A stretch of 64,000 bases of DNA from Microbotryomycetes sp. JL201. Lineage: Eukaryota; Basidiomycota; Microbotryomycetes. The DNA lies in contig JAQYUZ010000026.1 in assembly GCA_033819885.1 (NCBI GenBank), forward strand, positions 62,001 through 126,000. Direction: 5' to 3'. Under the pieces are notes generated by a model, which was not told the DNA's origin, searched no databases, and worked only from the letters and a program-made list of their open reading frames with translations. Every line of letters begins with the position of its first letter. The stretch's first letter is position 1. The position numbers and the translations under genes are program-made. This document shows, in pieces, positions 52,446 through 63,004 of this stretch.

Positions 52446-53596
52446 TCAGCAAAAACACTCGGAGCAAATGACAAGAGACAGCCTGACCAGTCTGAAGGCA
52501 ATCCACCGTCCAGTCGGCCCACGCTTGTCTTTCACGACTTCAGCGATGAAAACGCTCTCGTCCTGTCTGGTATCGGCCCCCAGGGTGGATGGTTTGAATG
52601 CGATCTTGTCGGCTCGCATGGTCCACAACGTCAAGTCGCTCAAATATGTAAACGTTGAGCCGAGGGCTGGCTTGACTTGCTGGTGCAACGGGAACCGGGT
52701 TGTTGGAAGCGCGCCAACGGAGGCTTGAGACGTACCGTGCGCCGTATTGACAAGCTGTGAGAGCGTCAGAGGAGACGACAGACCATCAAGAGAGCTCGAC
52801 TGACCAGAACTGTCAACGGCATTTCTGGGTCTTTGGCCAACCCACTGAGCTTTGTCATAAAGTTGACCATGTCTGCGTGACCTGGATGGGAAGCTTTAGG
52901 CTAGCAGTGGCGAGCCGAACGAAGACCATGACAAACCTTTTGCAGACGCGTCTCTGAGCGCTTGGCCTCCGAGGAGCGTTTCTACAGAATCAATTATCAC
53001 GATTGACAGCGTCATTCTGTCCTCGTCGCTTTTTGACCGCGCAATTTCGGCTTCTACAGACTCTATTGCCTGCTCTGATGTGAACGGCCGAGTCACGCTT
53101 AGTCGCTCCAATACGCTGATAGCCACTTCATTCTCGTCGAGCTTCTGCCCATCCCGGTCGAAATGTACACCAGCAGCGAGCGCCTTTGACACGTGATTTT
53201 TTATAATTTCTCGCGCTCGAAAAGCCAGAGGCTCGAACGCAGGAAACGTGTGCAAGAAAATGGCGCGTGTAAGTGGATTTTCCAACAAGAACGTCAACGT
53301 GAGCTCCAAGACGAGTGCCGACCGTCCGGATTGCCGGGTGCCGACGATTTCGACCAATCGGCCGTCTTCAACCCTGACAAGGTCGATCAACAATGCTGCA
53401 CGTGAAGTATTCGGCCCATGTTCACGTTGTCGAAGTGTTTGCAGCAGCTGCGCGCCATTCACAGGCGCCGCGTCTGCCACTGCCTGGGCCACGATGCTCG
53501 ATTGTGATTGGCTGAGATCGACTTCGAACGTGGGCACGTTTCGTCAAACGCCAAGCCCTAGCCCTAATTCGCGTTACCAGTTCGGTAATGCCTCAT
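52446..53596 (-). CDS. RAD51 paralog (XRCC2-like) with altered Walker A
   Basis: RecA-fold protein of the RAD51-paralog group used in homologous recombination. The main exon gives VDLSQSQSSIVAQAVADAAP and LVEIVGTRQSGRSALVLELT, where the Walker A lysine is Arg. Later it gives a Walker B strand, LSIVIIDSVETLLGG. Following exons: HADMVNFMTKLSGLAKDPEM, a microexon LVNTAH, then VKPALGSTFTYLSDLTLWTM (typical of RAD51 paralogs) and RGPTGRWIAFRL. The long frame has no ATG. A small first exon at 53596 (MRHYRT) spliced by gtaacg...cgaag into VDLSQ is the best start. About 320 residues. It is divergent from the phosphate permease. Confidence 0.78.
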
Positions 53597-54018
53597 TGAA
53601 TCAAAGTCGTGAGGCAAATCGACCTCATCAGCGAGTGCTTTGGCAAACGATGTATCTGCAGGCCTTCAGCAGCGATGACAATGCCCAGCAAAAAAAAACT
53701 ACAAGCGAGACACGTTTTTCGCAAGGTTATGAAAAAACGTGTCGATTGGTGTGCTCTGACTGCAGAATCCGCGACCTCGAAAGGCTTGGCACGGAACTGC
53801 GCTTGCGGCAGAAGGCGGCGAGAACCAGATGAAATAGAAAAACGCGTGAAGGGCGCTCGCAAAGGAACGCATGTGTTTTGGAAAAGCCCGACGCACGTTC
53901 CCGACACCAGCGCAAGCTTCGCAGGGTCCCGAAAAAAGTCAAGTGGCATCGTTAGGAGCTCGCACACCTTCCTCTTCTTTCATCGTCACACTTCGTACCG
54001 GGCAAGGCACTCGACAAG
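53597..54018. promoter_or_regulatory. Divergent promoter between RAD51 paralog and phosphate permease
   Basis: 422 bp that is open on both strands. The minus frame from 53949 (MPLDFFRDPAKLALVSGT...) ends with its stop overlapping the RAD51-paralog ATG; the plus frame contains MPSKKKLQARHVFRKVMKKR. Neither has a recognisable family. A GCACGTTC box at 53893-53900 resembles a Pho4-type half site. I treat the region as regulatory with possible short upstream frames. Confidence 0.35.
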
Positions 54019-56183
54019 ATGCCACAACTCGACCAGTACACCTATATCTTTGTGATCGCGGTCTTCGCGTGCAGTGAGTCTCTTTGCCGTTCAAAGCGCT
54101 AGTACTGGAGCGTACGACGGGGTCGCCGCAGCCGACCATGATGGTGTACTTTGGTAGAATCGCATGAGCTAGAGCAGCCCATTACGGCCACATGGCCGCT
54201 TTCCTCGTCGTTTGAGGGAAGCGGTCGCGCCTATAGGCCAGGGATGAAGGCGCGCACTGCACGGCGACTCCTCTAGTCCTGCTCGGCAGCTAGTCCCATT
54301 GGGCAGGTTCAGGCAGTTGCTGACAATTCTGTCTCTTTTGCCTCAAAAACAGTGCTCGACAGTTACAACATTGGAGCAAACGATGTCGCCAACAGTTTCG
54401 CTACATCAGTCTCATCGAAATCATTGACTATGAGACAAGCGGTCTTGGCCGCTGCGGTCATGGAATTTGCAGGTGCTGTTAGTGTCGGAGCACGCACGGC
54501 CGACACGATCAAGAACGGCAGTAAGTATTTTCAATAGATGCTGCAGTGCTCGTTCTCTGACGCCGGTGCGCCTCAAGTCATTTCTGCCTCTGTCTTCGAG
54601 GGCAATGCCGGTGTGCAGATGCTCGCGTTCACCTGCGCTTTGGTTGTTTCCGCTTCGTGGCTCATGGTGTGCACGCGCATGTCGTGGCCCGTCTCGACCA
54701 CCTACTCCATTGTTTCGGCAGTCGCTGGAGCCGGAGTTGCTGTCGGTGGCTCTGACGCGGTCAACTGGGGATGGAATAACGGCAAGGGTCTGGCGACCAT
54801 TTTTGCAGGCTTCGGCATTGCCCCGGCTATCGCAGCCGGCTTCGCCGCTGTCGCTTACCTCATGGTCAAGTTCGGCGTCTTGATGCGCAAGAACCCGTTG
54901 CCTTACGCCCTGGCCTCCGGACCTCTCGTCTTCTTCACGGTCGTCTGCGTCATGACAATGTCGATCATCTACAAAGGCTCGCCCTCGCTCAACCTTGACG
55001 AGTTGTCTCCGAAGGGAATGGCGGCGGCCATCGTTGGTACCGGAGCAGTTGCCGCCTTGCTGTCGGCCCTGTTCTGGGTCCCGTTCGTCTATTGCAAGGT
55101 CGTTCGCATGGATTACACGATCCGGTTCTACCACTTCTTCCTCGGCCCGGCTCTGTGGTGGCGCAAGGCCCCCGAAGATGCCGGTCAGATTCAATACGTC
55201 GCCGATTACCGCATTCGCAAAGACGAAGACGAAGTTCCTGTAAAGGAGAACGACGAAGAATCTGGCTCCATGGAGAAGCGCGACACGGAGGACGCGCCTG
55301 CTGGTGTCCAGCCATCGGCTTTGAACAAGGAGGTCGAAAAAATTGACGAGCACCCTATTGAGGGCCCTTGGATTCTGCCTAACAATCTCTACATCATCCT
55401 CCGGTGAGGCTTGAATTTTTCTAATATGCATAGTCAGTTTCTGACGATTTTCATCCAGCTACAAATCGCTTCCCTTCCTGAAGAAGATCCTCACCCATGG
55501 CTCGTCCGTCGACGTTCACGCCATGCAAGCCGGCAAAGCTGGTTCCGCAGAAAGCGCTCGCATGCAAGATATGTACAGGCGCGCCAAGCAGTATCCGAAC
55601 GAGGTCGAGGCTTCGTACTCGTTCGTCCAAGTTTTGACCGCCTGCGTCGCTTCCTTCGCCCACGGCGCCAACGATGTATCGAACGCCATCGGTCCCTTCG
55701 CTGCCATCTACCATACCTGGAGCACTGGTGAGATTAGTGGCAAGAAGTCTGAGGTGCCTATCTGGATCTTGGTCTTCGGTGCTTCGATGCTTGTTATCGG
55801 CCTCGCGACCTACGGCTACAATATCATGGCTGTTCTCGGCAACAAAATTACGCTCATGTCACCTTCGCGAGGCTTTTGCATGGAGCTCGGCGCAGCAATC
55901 ACTGTCATTCTCGCTTCTCAGTATGGTCTTCCCGTGAGTCTAGCTTTCACTCGTTACTTCGTGCAGCGGAGACTAACACTGCCGGACTGTGCAGGTCTCG
56001 ACTACCATGTGCATTACCGGTGCAACCTTTGGTGTCGCTTTGTGCAACTGGGACTTCCGAGCAGTGAACTACCGTGCTCTCGGATGGATCTTCCTTGGCT
56101 GGGTCATCACAGTCCCCGTTGTCGGTACGCTCTCTGGCGTCCTCACGGGCCTGATCCTCAATGCACCTCACTTTGTCCGATAA
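54019..56183 (+). CDS. PHO89: Inorganic phosphate permease, PiT family (PHO89-like)
   Basis: Sodium- or proton-coupled phosphate importer of the plasma membrane. The start at 54019 gives MPQLDQYTYIFVIAVFAC, then after a 279 nt intron MLDSYNIGANDVANSFATSV, the first PiT signature (GANDVANSF). Helices follow: MRQAVLAAAVMEFAGAVSVG, MSWPVSTTYSIVSAVAGAGV and AAAIVGTGAVAALLSALFWV. A long hydrophilic loop with an acidic stretch (KDEDEVPVKENDEESGSMEK) separates the second repeat, which has ASFAHGANDVSNAIGPFAAI (second signature), SPSRGFCMELGAAITVILAS, VSTTMCITGATFGVALCNWD and WIFLGWVITVPVVGTLSGVL. It ends at 56183. Five or six exons, around 590 residues, the normal length. It is divergent from the RAD51 paralog. 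Confidence 0.92.
54196..54224 (+). repeat. Inverted repeat (hairpin) in intron 1 of the phosphate permease
   Basis: Arms 54196-54206 and 54214-54224 pair over 11 bp with one G-U wobble and a 7 nt loop. It lies in the middle of an unusually long first intron (54074-54352). Confidence 0.6.
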
Positions 56184-56684
56184 GTCATCCTACATACAAA
56201 TATTTGTCTGCGTCGTCGGACGTAGTGCTTTTCGTTTCCATCATAGATTTTTCCGCCGCCTCACATTACATGGTCCCCCTTTTTTCTTCTCGGCTTGGGT
56301 TTGTTAGGTGACACCGAGATTTTGTACATTTTATGCATTCTACCTATCGTTCCGCTGTTTCATTCACCGCGAACGAGGACGCAATACCCAAATTGCGCAC
56401 CTTGAAAGCGGAGTGGAGGCTCGGGCACTCGATGCAGACAACTGATTGAGCTTGGCGAGGTCATTCAAGAGCGCGAGCACATGAGTGCGTGCTCGGGTTC
56501 AGACCATCTCGTCAGTCACTAGACTGTTCGCCGGCTGATGACCTACGACATGTCCGTCTGAGAGATCACAACGGACATGTCTGAGAGATCACAATGAAGA
56601 CGGGTCAAACTCGCAAGCCCAAGCCAGTGTTACAGATTCTTCCTCCCGTGATCATTGCAATACAATTGGCTAGCTCTAGACGAC
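56184..56684. other. Convergent intergenic region with a short direct repeat
   Basis: 501 bp between the convergent ends of the permease and LSC2 genes. It contains two imperfect copies of a unit of about 21 to 25 bp (56547-56571 and 56574-56594), each holding GACATGT and CTGAGAGATCACAA. The rest is AT-richer 3' flank with no supported frame. Confidence 0.6.
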
Positions 56685-58827
56685 TTATTGTGCAGCCTTG
56701 ACTGCAGCTTGAGCGGCTGTAAAAGAGCTGCGTCAGCTCTAAGCGCGCTTGCGCGCTTAAAGTTTGTGGACTGACCCTCGTCGAGACCGTCGTATGCGAA
56801 AATTTTCATGCCACTCTCCTTGATCAACCTAGCAAGAACTCGTTAAGGACAATCGTGACGGATAACGGTGGCGCATAGGGCTCACTTCTTGGCCTCGGCT
56901 TCCTTTGTTCCTTGCAATCGGACGATCAAAGGGATTGTCATGTCGAGTTCTTTGGTAGCCTTGATGATGCCTCTGTCGCGATGAAAGCAAGTTAGCCGAG
57001 CTCGAGGCGAAACCTGGACGAACGCACTCTGCGATGACATCACATCGCATACTGCAAAATGTAAAGATTAGCATCAAGAGAAGGACGACGACGATGACAG
57101 CGATGTCAGCTTACATTCCACCGAAAATGTTGACAAAGATGGACTTGACGCCCTTGTCCGACAGCAAGAGCTCGAATGCCTTCTTGACAGCGTCCGCCGT
57201 AGCGCCTGATCAATCAAAATCAACCATCCGCCCAGCGGAAAAGAACGAACCTGATTGCTCACCTCCACCGACGTCCAAAAAGTTGGCGGGGCTGCCGCCG
57301 TTCAGGTTCAGAACGTCCATAGTGGCCATGGCGAGACCGGCACCGTTGACGAGGCATCCAATCTGGCCATCAAGCTTGATGAAGTTGAGTCCAGACTTGC
57401 CAGCTTCGACTTCTGCGGGGTCCTCTTGCGTAATGTCGCGCAGCGAAAAGACATCCTGCCGGCAGGGTTGTTCGTCAGCTCGAGCTCGGGTTTCTCTCCG
57501 CCATGTTTGGGCGCGCAACGCACTTGTTGACGGAATTCTGCGTTCTCGTCAAAGCCAAGCTTGGCGTCCATGCACAAAACGTCGCCGCCCTCGACTTCAG
57601 CCAAGGGATTAATCTCGATCTGGGTCGCGTCCTTGTCCTTGAACAGCTTGTACAGCTTGACAAAGATGTCTGCAGCCTTTTCTTGGCTCTCTGGCTTGAA
57701 TTCGAGCTTCTTGGCGGCTTCAAGGGCTGCCTCTTTCGACAAGCCGTTTGCAAAGTCGATGGGGACCGTAATGATGGCTGACGGGTCCTCCTTGGCCACA
57801 TCCTCGATGCTGTACGCAGAGAGAAGTTGGGTGAAGTGTGAGCGCGAGAGCAATGAAACATTCCTGCACGTGTATTGACGCACTTCATGCCACCTTGGCG
57901 CGATGCGACCATGGCCGGACCGCCGATGCCGCGGTCGTTGAGGATGGCGACGTAATACTCGTGCGTGGGTTTTCGTTGCTCGGCGAGCATGACCTGTAAG
58001 CATGATTTGCAGATATTCAGAACGAGTCATGGTGCTTTGTCGCACGCTGAGCCGAGCGTGGCTTTGGTTACAGCACGTACAGCGTTGCACTGTCGCCCGG
58101 CGGCGCCCGTCTGCTTTGTGATGAGCTTGTGTCCGATCATTTGCGACGCATACTGCTGTGCCTGCTCTGGGCTGCAGTATTGAAGATCAGATCGTTCCTG
58201 TTAGCGGCGTTTGCACATGTGTGCTGGCCCGGGAGCACGCACGAGTCGACCATTTGCACGCCGCCCTTGAGACCGTTTGGTCCGTCAAAGTGGCCCTTGC
58301 CGCGGCCACCTGCGAGCACCTGAGCCTTGATGACGAGCTTGTCAGTGCCTGCATGGCCGCAAACGATCGCGTCAGCTGAGTGCTGCCCGGCCCGTCATTG
58401 TCCGCCGAAACGTGTGGCTCGCGGTGCGATCACGCACGCAGACGCAGACGCACCAAAGTTCTTGGCGACCTTGTGGGCCTCGTCGGCTGAGAACGCAGCT
58501 TCCGACTTGGGCGTTGGCACGCCATACTGCCCGCGTAGTCGACCCGTGTCAGAGCATTGTCCGTCGCCCGAACTGTACCGCCCGCGGCCGAGCCACTGAC
58601 CTCGTTCAAGAGCCTCATTGACAGGTACTCGTGAATGCTCAAGTTGCGACGCTGTGACGCTCGGACGGCCGTCGCCTGCGAGCGTTGACCGACAGAATCC
58701 CACCCCGCGACAGCCCGAGCGCGCGATCAATGACAAAGTCGCATCAGTACGGCGCAAAGCCAGTCGTGATAGTTATACTGACCCTTGGCAAACGAGCACG
58801 TCCGGTTGATCGAAGTGCAGACAGCAT
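56685..58827 (-). CDS. LSC2: Succinyl-CoA ligase beta subunit, mitochondrial (LSC2)
   Basis: ATP-grasp subunit of the Krebs-cycle enzyme converting succinyl-CoA, nucleoside diphosphate and phosphate to succinate, CoA and triphosphate. The start at 58827 gives [15 protein letters not shown], spliced to [20 protein letters not shown] (presequence then mature N-terminus). Then [40 protein letters not shown] and [20 protein letters not shown]. Further: [39 protein letters not shown] and [20 protein letters not shown] (active G-NGAGLAM loop). The C-terminal part reads [30 protein letters not shown] and [20 protein letters not shown]. About ten exons, some 430 residues. The last intron (56775-56717) carries two hairpins. 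It is divergent from VMA7. Confidence 0.92.
56724..56759 (-). repeat. Two adjacent perfect hairpins inside the last LSC2 intron
   Basis: Within the 59 nt intron, arms 56724-56730/56734-56740 (7 bp, 3 nt loop) and 56740-56748/56751-56759 (9 bp, 2 nt loop) are perfect inverted repeats. On the coding strand the first reads AGAGCTG-ACG-CAGCTCT and holds the likely branch site CTGAC at its loop. Confidence 0.75.
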
Positions 58828-59367
58828 GGTGGTCGGAAGAGGGCTGGAGATGAAGCGAAAGCCCAAGCCCGAATCGGAGCACAGCGCGTGTTGGCTTCTT
58901 ACCAGTCGCGAGCCGGTCGACGCTTCACGCAGTCTCTTCGCCGCCAAGACTGCGTGGCATCCCCTCGTCGTGCTCGTTGCCCTCTTTCAAAGGCGGCAAC
59001 CACACACGATCGAGCTCAGCTCGCACAGACCTTGAACGAAGTACACGGCCGCGCTCAGCCAAGGTTTTTTTCCCCTCGGCTGGCGTGTCCGTTTGCTCGG
59101 CTCGCCTATTGAGTTTGTGCACGGTCCGACAATATGCTTCTACGATCTGTACAAAATTTATGAGCGTGCACATCCCTTGTAGCCTGATATCTCTTGCCGC
59201 TCGATCGCAAACCTCGAGCGAGCTACGTTTGCTGCATGTAATCAACATTTCGTTGATGTGTGTCCTGTCTTGCCTGGCGTCCGGTTGAGACTTGCAAGCG
59301 CGCAAACATGCACAAACCTGAAATCACGTGCGCATAGTTGCACTCCTGCCCTGGCCATCCGCCTCTG
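58828..59367. promoter_or_regulatory. Divergent promoter between LSC2 and VMA7
   Basis: 540 bp between divergent starts. A minus-strand frame (58925-59305) is open, but I recognise nothing in it and its hydrophilic composition gives no clue. Possible short gene or leader sequence; otherwise promoter. Confidence 0.4.
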
Positions 59368-60055
59368 ATGGCGTCCGCGGCAGCGTACAAAGACAGGTCT
59401 TTGATAGCCACAATCGGCGACGAAGCAAGTCATATCACACGGTCTCGCTCGTGCTCGGGCTCGCCAGCGGTCCCACAACGGACACCGCTGACGTTGATTG
59501 CGCCGTGCAGGACACGATCACCGGCTTGCTCCTCGCAGGCACGGGCCACATTGACCAACGTGGCAAAAAGAACTTTCTTGTCGTCGACTCGAGTGAGCTC
59601 TCGAGCGCCGAAGCTCATCCACGCGTGGCACAGCTGACAAAGTTGGACCTGTTCCTTTGCCTCGGCTGCAATGTACAGAAACACCCACGTCAACAATAGA
59701 ATCAGCATTTCAAGAGTTTACAGAAAGGCAAGATATTGCAATCGTCTTGATCAACCAACACGTCAGTCTGGAGCACCAATTCAATGTCCGAAACCAGTGC
59801 TTTGTGGCAACCCACTGACATGACAATCTGGGTCACGATCAACCAGGTCGCAGACCAAATCAGGCCGCTTGTCGAAAAGTACCAACAAGCATTTCCAGCC
59901 TTGCTCGAAATTCCAAGCAAGGACCACCCTTACGGTACGCTTACTCACTGCACGACCACGCATGCTCAGCAAAGTTGACTCTTCTTGCGCTCAATCGTTC
60001 AGACCCGTCAAAAGATTCTGTACTCAAGCGTGTTCGCAAGCTATTTGGCGAGTAG
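59368..60055 (+). CDS. VMA7: V-type ATPase subunit F (VMA7)
   Basis: Central-stalk subunit of the V1 sector of the vacuolar proton pump. The start at 59368 gives [19 protein letters not shown]. An intron that begins gcaagt (59425-59510) follows, then [20 protein letters not shown] and NFLVVDSK. The next exons give [49 protein letters not shown] and [17 protein letters not shown], stop at 60055. All hallmark blocks ([26 protein letters not shown]) are present and the length, about 125 residues, is normal. Five exons in 690 bp. Without removing the GC intron the IGDED-T block cannot be formed. Confidence 0.93.
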
Positions 60056-60304
60056 TCGCACCCGCACGAGTGGCGGCGCGCGCCACCTTTGTCTTGTACA
60101 ATACATTGTAATTCGCATACGTTCAGTAACTCTGATTTGAAATTTCTGGGTTCGCCGAACCAGCCTGCGCTGCGCGACAGCTCATGCGACCATCGAATAT
60201 TTTGTTCCCCGCGGCACAATCGTGATCATCAACTTGTCCCAAAGCGGTTCGTCGTTGTTTTCGTCGTTGTTTGCAAACATCGTAGACAAAATACCAAGCG
60301 ACAA

Positions 60305-62606
60305 TCAAGCTCCGGCCACAGCCGTCTTTTTCCTCTGCTCTTCCGTCTCTTCCTCTTCCCTTGAGCGTTTGGTGCCTTGCTCTTGCGTTTGCGGCGTAGC
60401 GCTTCGGTTCACGACCGGACTAGCTAAATTAGACTGGATTGGTAAAGCGCCGTTTCCTTGTCTACCATTCATTCCGCCTCCGCCTGCTCTGGCAGCCATG
60501 ATTTGTTGCTGCTGTTGGAATTGTTGTTGCATCATCCTCTGAACGACAAAATACTGTTGTTGACACATCTGAACTTGAGCCATCATCTGGACCCGAACGG
60601 GCGGTGGCAGATTCGGATTGTTTTGCAGTTGCATGGTCAAGGCCATTACTTGAGCTTGAAGTTGTTGCATCATCATTTGAGGACCACCAGCTTGGGCAAT
60701 CATGAGCTGCATCATCTGTTGTTGCTGCATCGCAAGTTGTTGAGCTGCAAACGCTTGGGGATTCATCGGTTGCATCGGCTGAGATGTCCCCGACGAATCG
60801 GCTTTAGTGTTGGCATCAGCTTGATCGTCATCTTTTTGTACAACAGCAGACTTGTCGTCGCTTCCGTCTTCAGCTTTGACCTTGTCCTCGGCCGAATTGT
60901 CTCCGACCTTCTTGTCGTCCTCTCCCGTTCCGTCCTCTTCTCCTTCCTCTTTGACGTCCTTGCTCGCTTCGACAACGTCATCAATATACTTTTTGACCTT
61001 TTCTCTCCTAACTTCATCCTTTTTCAACTTGTCCAAATTCTTGACCCTCGTCTCACATTCCGGACAAAGCTTGTCATTGTCAATCAAAGAATTTGTGATG
61101 CACTCTTCGCAGAACGAAGTTGAACAACAAGGCGTCAACGTGGCGTCTCGTAACAGTTTCGAACAGATCGGACAAGTCAAGTCGGGATCGGTCGGAGCGA
61201 GGTCTTGAACGTCTTTCGCGGACAAATTTTTCGTGAGAGCTCGATGAGCGAGCCACGACGCACTGTGCGAGGAACGGATTCATCAACGTCAGAACGGGCT
61301 TTAGCTGTCATACCAAGCTCCGCGAGTACGCAGCATGCCCACCTGTCGGGTTTTGCAACAACAAAACCACCTTCTGCCGTGACCATGATGCCGGAAGCTC
61401 CCGGTGCAGCGCCTTCAGCCGGCGCATCTGGTCCTTCGACGACGGTCAAGAAGCTCTTGGGGATACCTGTCGTGCGCTTAATTCGAGGTCGGTCGTCATA
61501 CGCTCGATCATTGTTTGTTGGACACTCTTGGATCCAATGGCCTGGTCCACGGCGAAGTAATCAGCGTCTGCCGCCTGATCGCGTGTAAAAGCGTGGCCTA
61601 CCCTTCTGACCACATCGGTAGCAAATGTAGCCTGGTGGTGGCGGCTTGTGTTCGCTATACCTGAACGCTGCCCGGTCTTGATGATACCTCGATGCCTGAG
61701 TTGAATCTGGACCAGTACCAGGAATAAAAACCGAGGGATTTGGGGGAGCACCTGGAGTGGCGGCTTGCCCTGGTTGAGATGTAGCCGGTCTTTGCGCGCC
61801 CGGACGGCCTTGAGGTGCTCGGTATACCGGGGTCGCCCTATTGAGCGACCATGTCAGCATCTGTACCGTGCTGTCTGACCCAGCAGAAGCGTGACTCACT
61901 GCGCCATCTGTTCCTGTGTTTGTTGCCACTGCTGGCTAGAAGCTGCAAACATGGCTGCAAGAGCGCTCGCTTCATCTTGTCCAGCCGCAGCCGGCAATTT
62001 GACTTCTACTGGAGCCTGCAGCGCTTTTCGCGGTCAGTACTGCAAGCAATTCGCACGGGCCAACACCGGTAATTACTTGTGGCGCCGCCGCCTGAGCATC
62101 GTCTTTGCCGTCAAACCTTTTCGTAAACTGGTTTGCGTTCCACGTCTTGCTTTGCATTTGACCATAAGAGGTCGATCCACTCGTAGGCCCGGCACCTTCC
62201 ATCGATGGCATGTACTTTTGCGCGTTGCCCCGACCGGGGCGTGCTGGCGGCAATCGCCTCGCAAGGACTGACGTAGATCGAGGAATGATCTGGTGGTCTT
62301 CGGTATATTCTGGTGTGATATGTTCAGCTTTGTCAGGATACTGCCTCGCGTGATGCTAGGTGGCGCCAACATTAACGAACCTTCTTCCGTGTCGGCATTG
62401 TAGATGGCAAAGTCGAAATCTGTGCCTTTTCCCATTTTGTTCTCTTGAATGATCTCCTTCTTGAGATCCCATACAGATATGCCGGTGCCGTCGAACGAGA
62501 TGCGCGACGGCTCCTTCTGTGACTTGAAGCGGTAGAATACGAAGCTGACGACCGCCTGTGTGAGTCATGAGATCATTGTTGAGAGGCTGGCTACTTACGA
62601 AGACAT
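60305..62606 (-). CDS. MPE1: mRNA cleavage/polyadenylation factor MPE1 (RBBP6-like; DWNN, zinc knuckle, RING)
   Basis: Component of the cleavage and polyadenylation factor with RING ubiquitin-ligase features. Exon 1 holds MSS only (start 62606, donor gtaagt) and joins FVFYRFKSQKEPSRISFDG, the DWNN ubiquitin-like domain, with ISVWDLKKEIIQENKMGKGT and EYTEDHQIIPRSTSVLARRL. The zinc knuckle reads YICYRCGQKGHWIQECPTN. The RING reads DLTCPICSKLLRDATLTPCC, STSFCEECITNSLIDNDK, LCPECETRV. The C-terminus is acidic and then Gln/Met-rich (QQLAMQQQQMMQLMIAQAGG) with a basic end. Around 640 residues in about seven exons. Domain order is the fungal MPE1 one. It is divergent from the choline kinase. Confidence 0.92.
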
Positions 62607-62662
62607 GATGCTTCGCTTGTAGGGTGCCTGTGAAGCCGGCGAGAGTGATCTGGTTACGTGGG

Positions 62663-62727
62663 GATCTCGCGCTTGCGAGATCACGCGGGAGCAGGGCGAG
62701 TGTTGGTGTGTCGCGAATCACCAACAC
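62663..62727. repeat. Two inverted repeats upstream of MPE1
   Basis: Perfect arms 62663-62670/62675-62682 (8 bp, 4 nt loop) and 62700-62708/62719-62727 (9 bp, 10 nt loop), about 20 bp apart, sit in the 398 bp divergent promoter between MPE1 and the choline kinase gene. They could be factor-binding dyads or leader hairpins. Confidence 0.65.
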
Positions 62728-63004
62728 ACGCTATGGACTGCGAGGCAAGTGACAGACAAGCGACCGCGCGCGATACTCTGGCAGAAGAACGAGAAAGGAT
62801 AGAATACGAAGGACGTTCTCGAACAGACAGAGATCTACGCTACGAGAATGTGACGGCCAATGCCTTATGACTCGATCGCCGAGAACGTTGTCGGGTCGGC
62901 GAGGCGAGTGTGGCCAGAGGTCAAACCGCTGCGAGGCTGCCGGGGCGCTCTTGGCTCTTGACCACGCCCGAGCCCACGCGCTCGGCACCTTGGACAGCCA
63001 AGCT

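Noticed and set aside
53593-53949. Minus-strand frame whose stop overlaps the RAD51-paralog ATG (ATGA overlap), like a bacterial operon
   Set aside because: Eukaryotic context, no recognisable family, and the opposite strand is equally open; most likely a chance frame in a promoter.
54074-54352. Possible tRNA or snoRNA in the permease intron
   Set aside because: No cloverleaf, no A/B box pair and no clear C/D or H/ACA boxes could be read.
58925-59305. Minus-strand frame in the LSC2/VMA7 promoter
   Set aside because: No family resemblance, poor start context, no exon partners.
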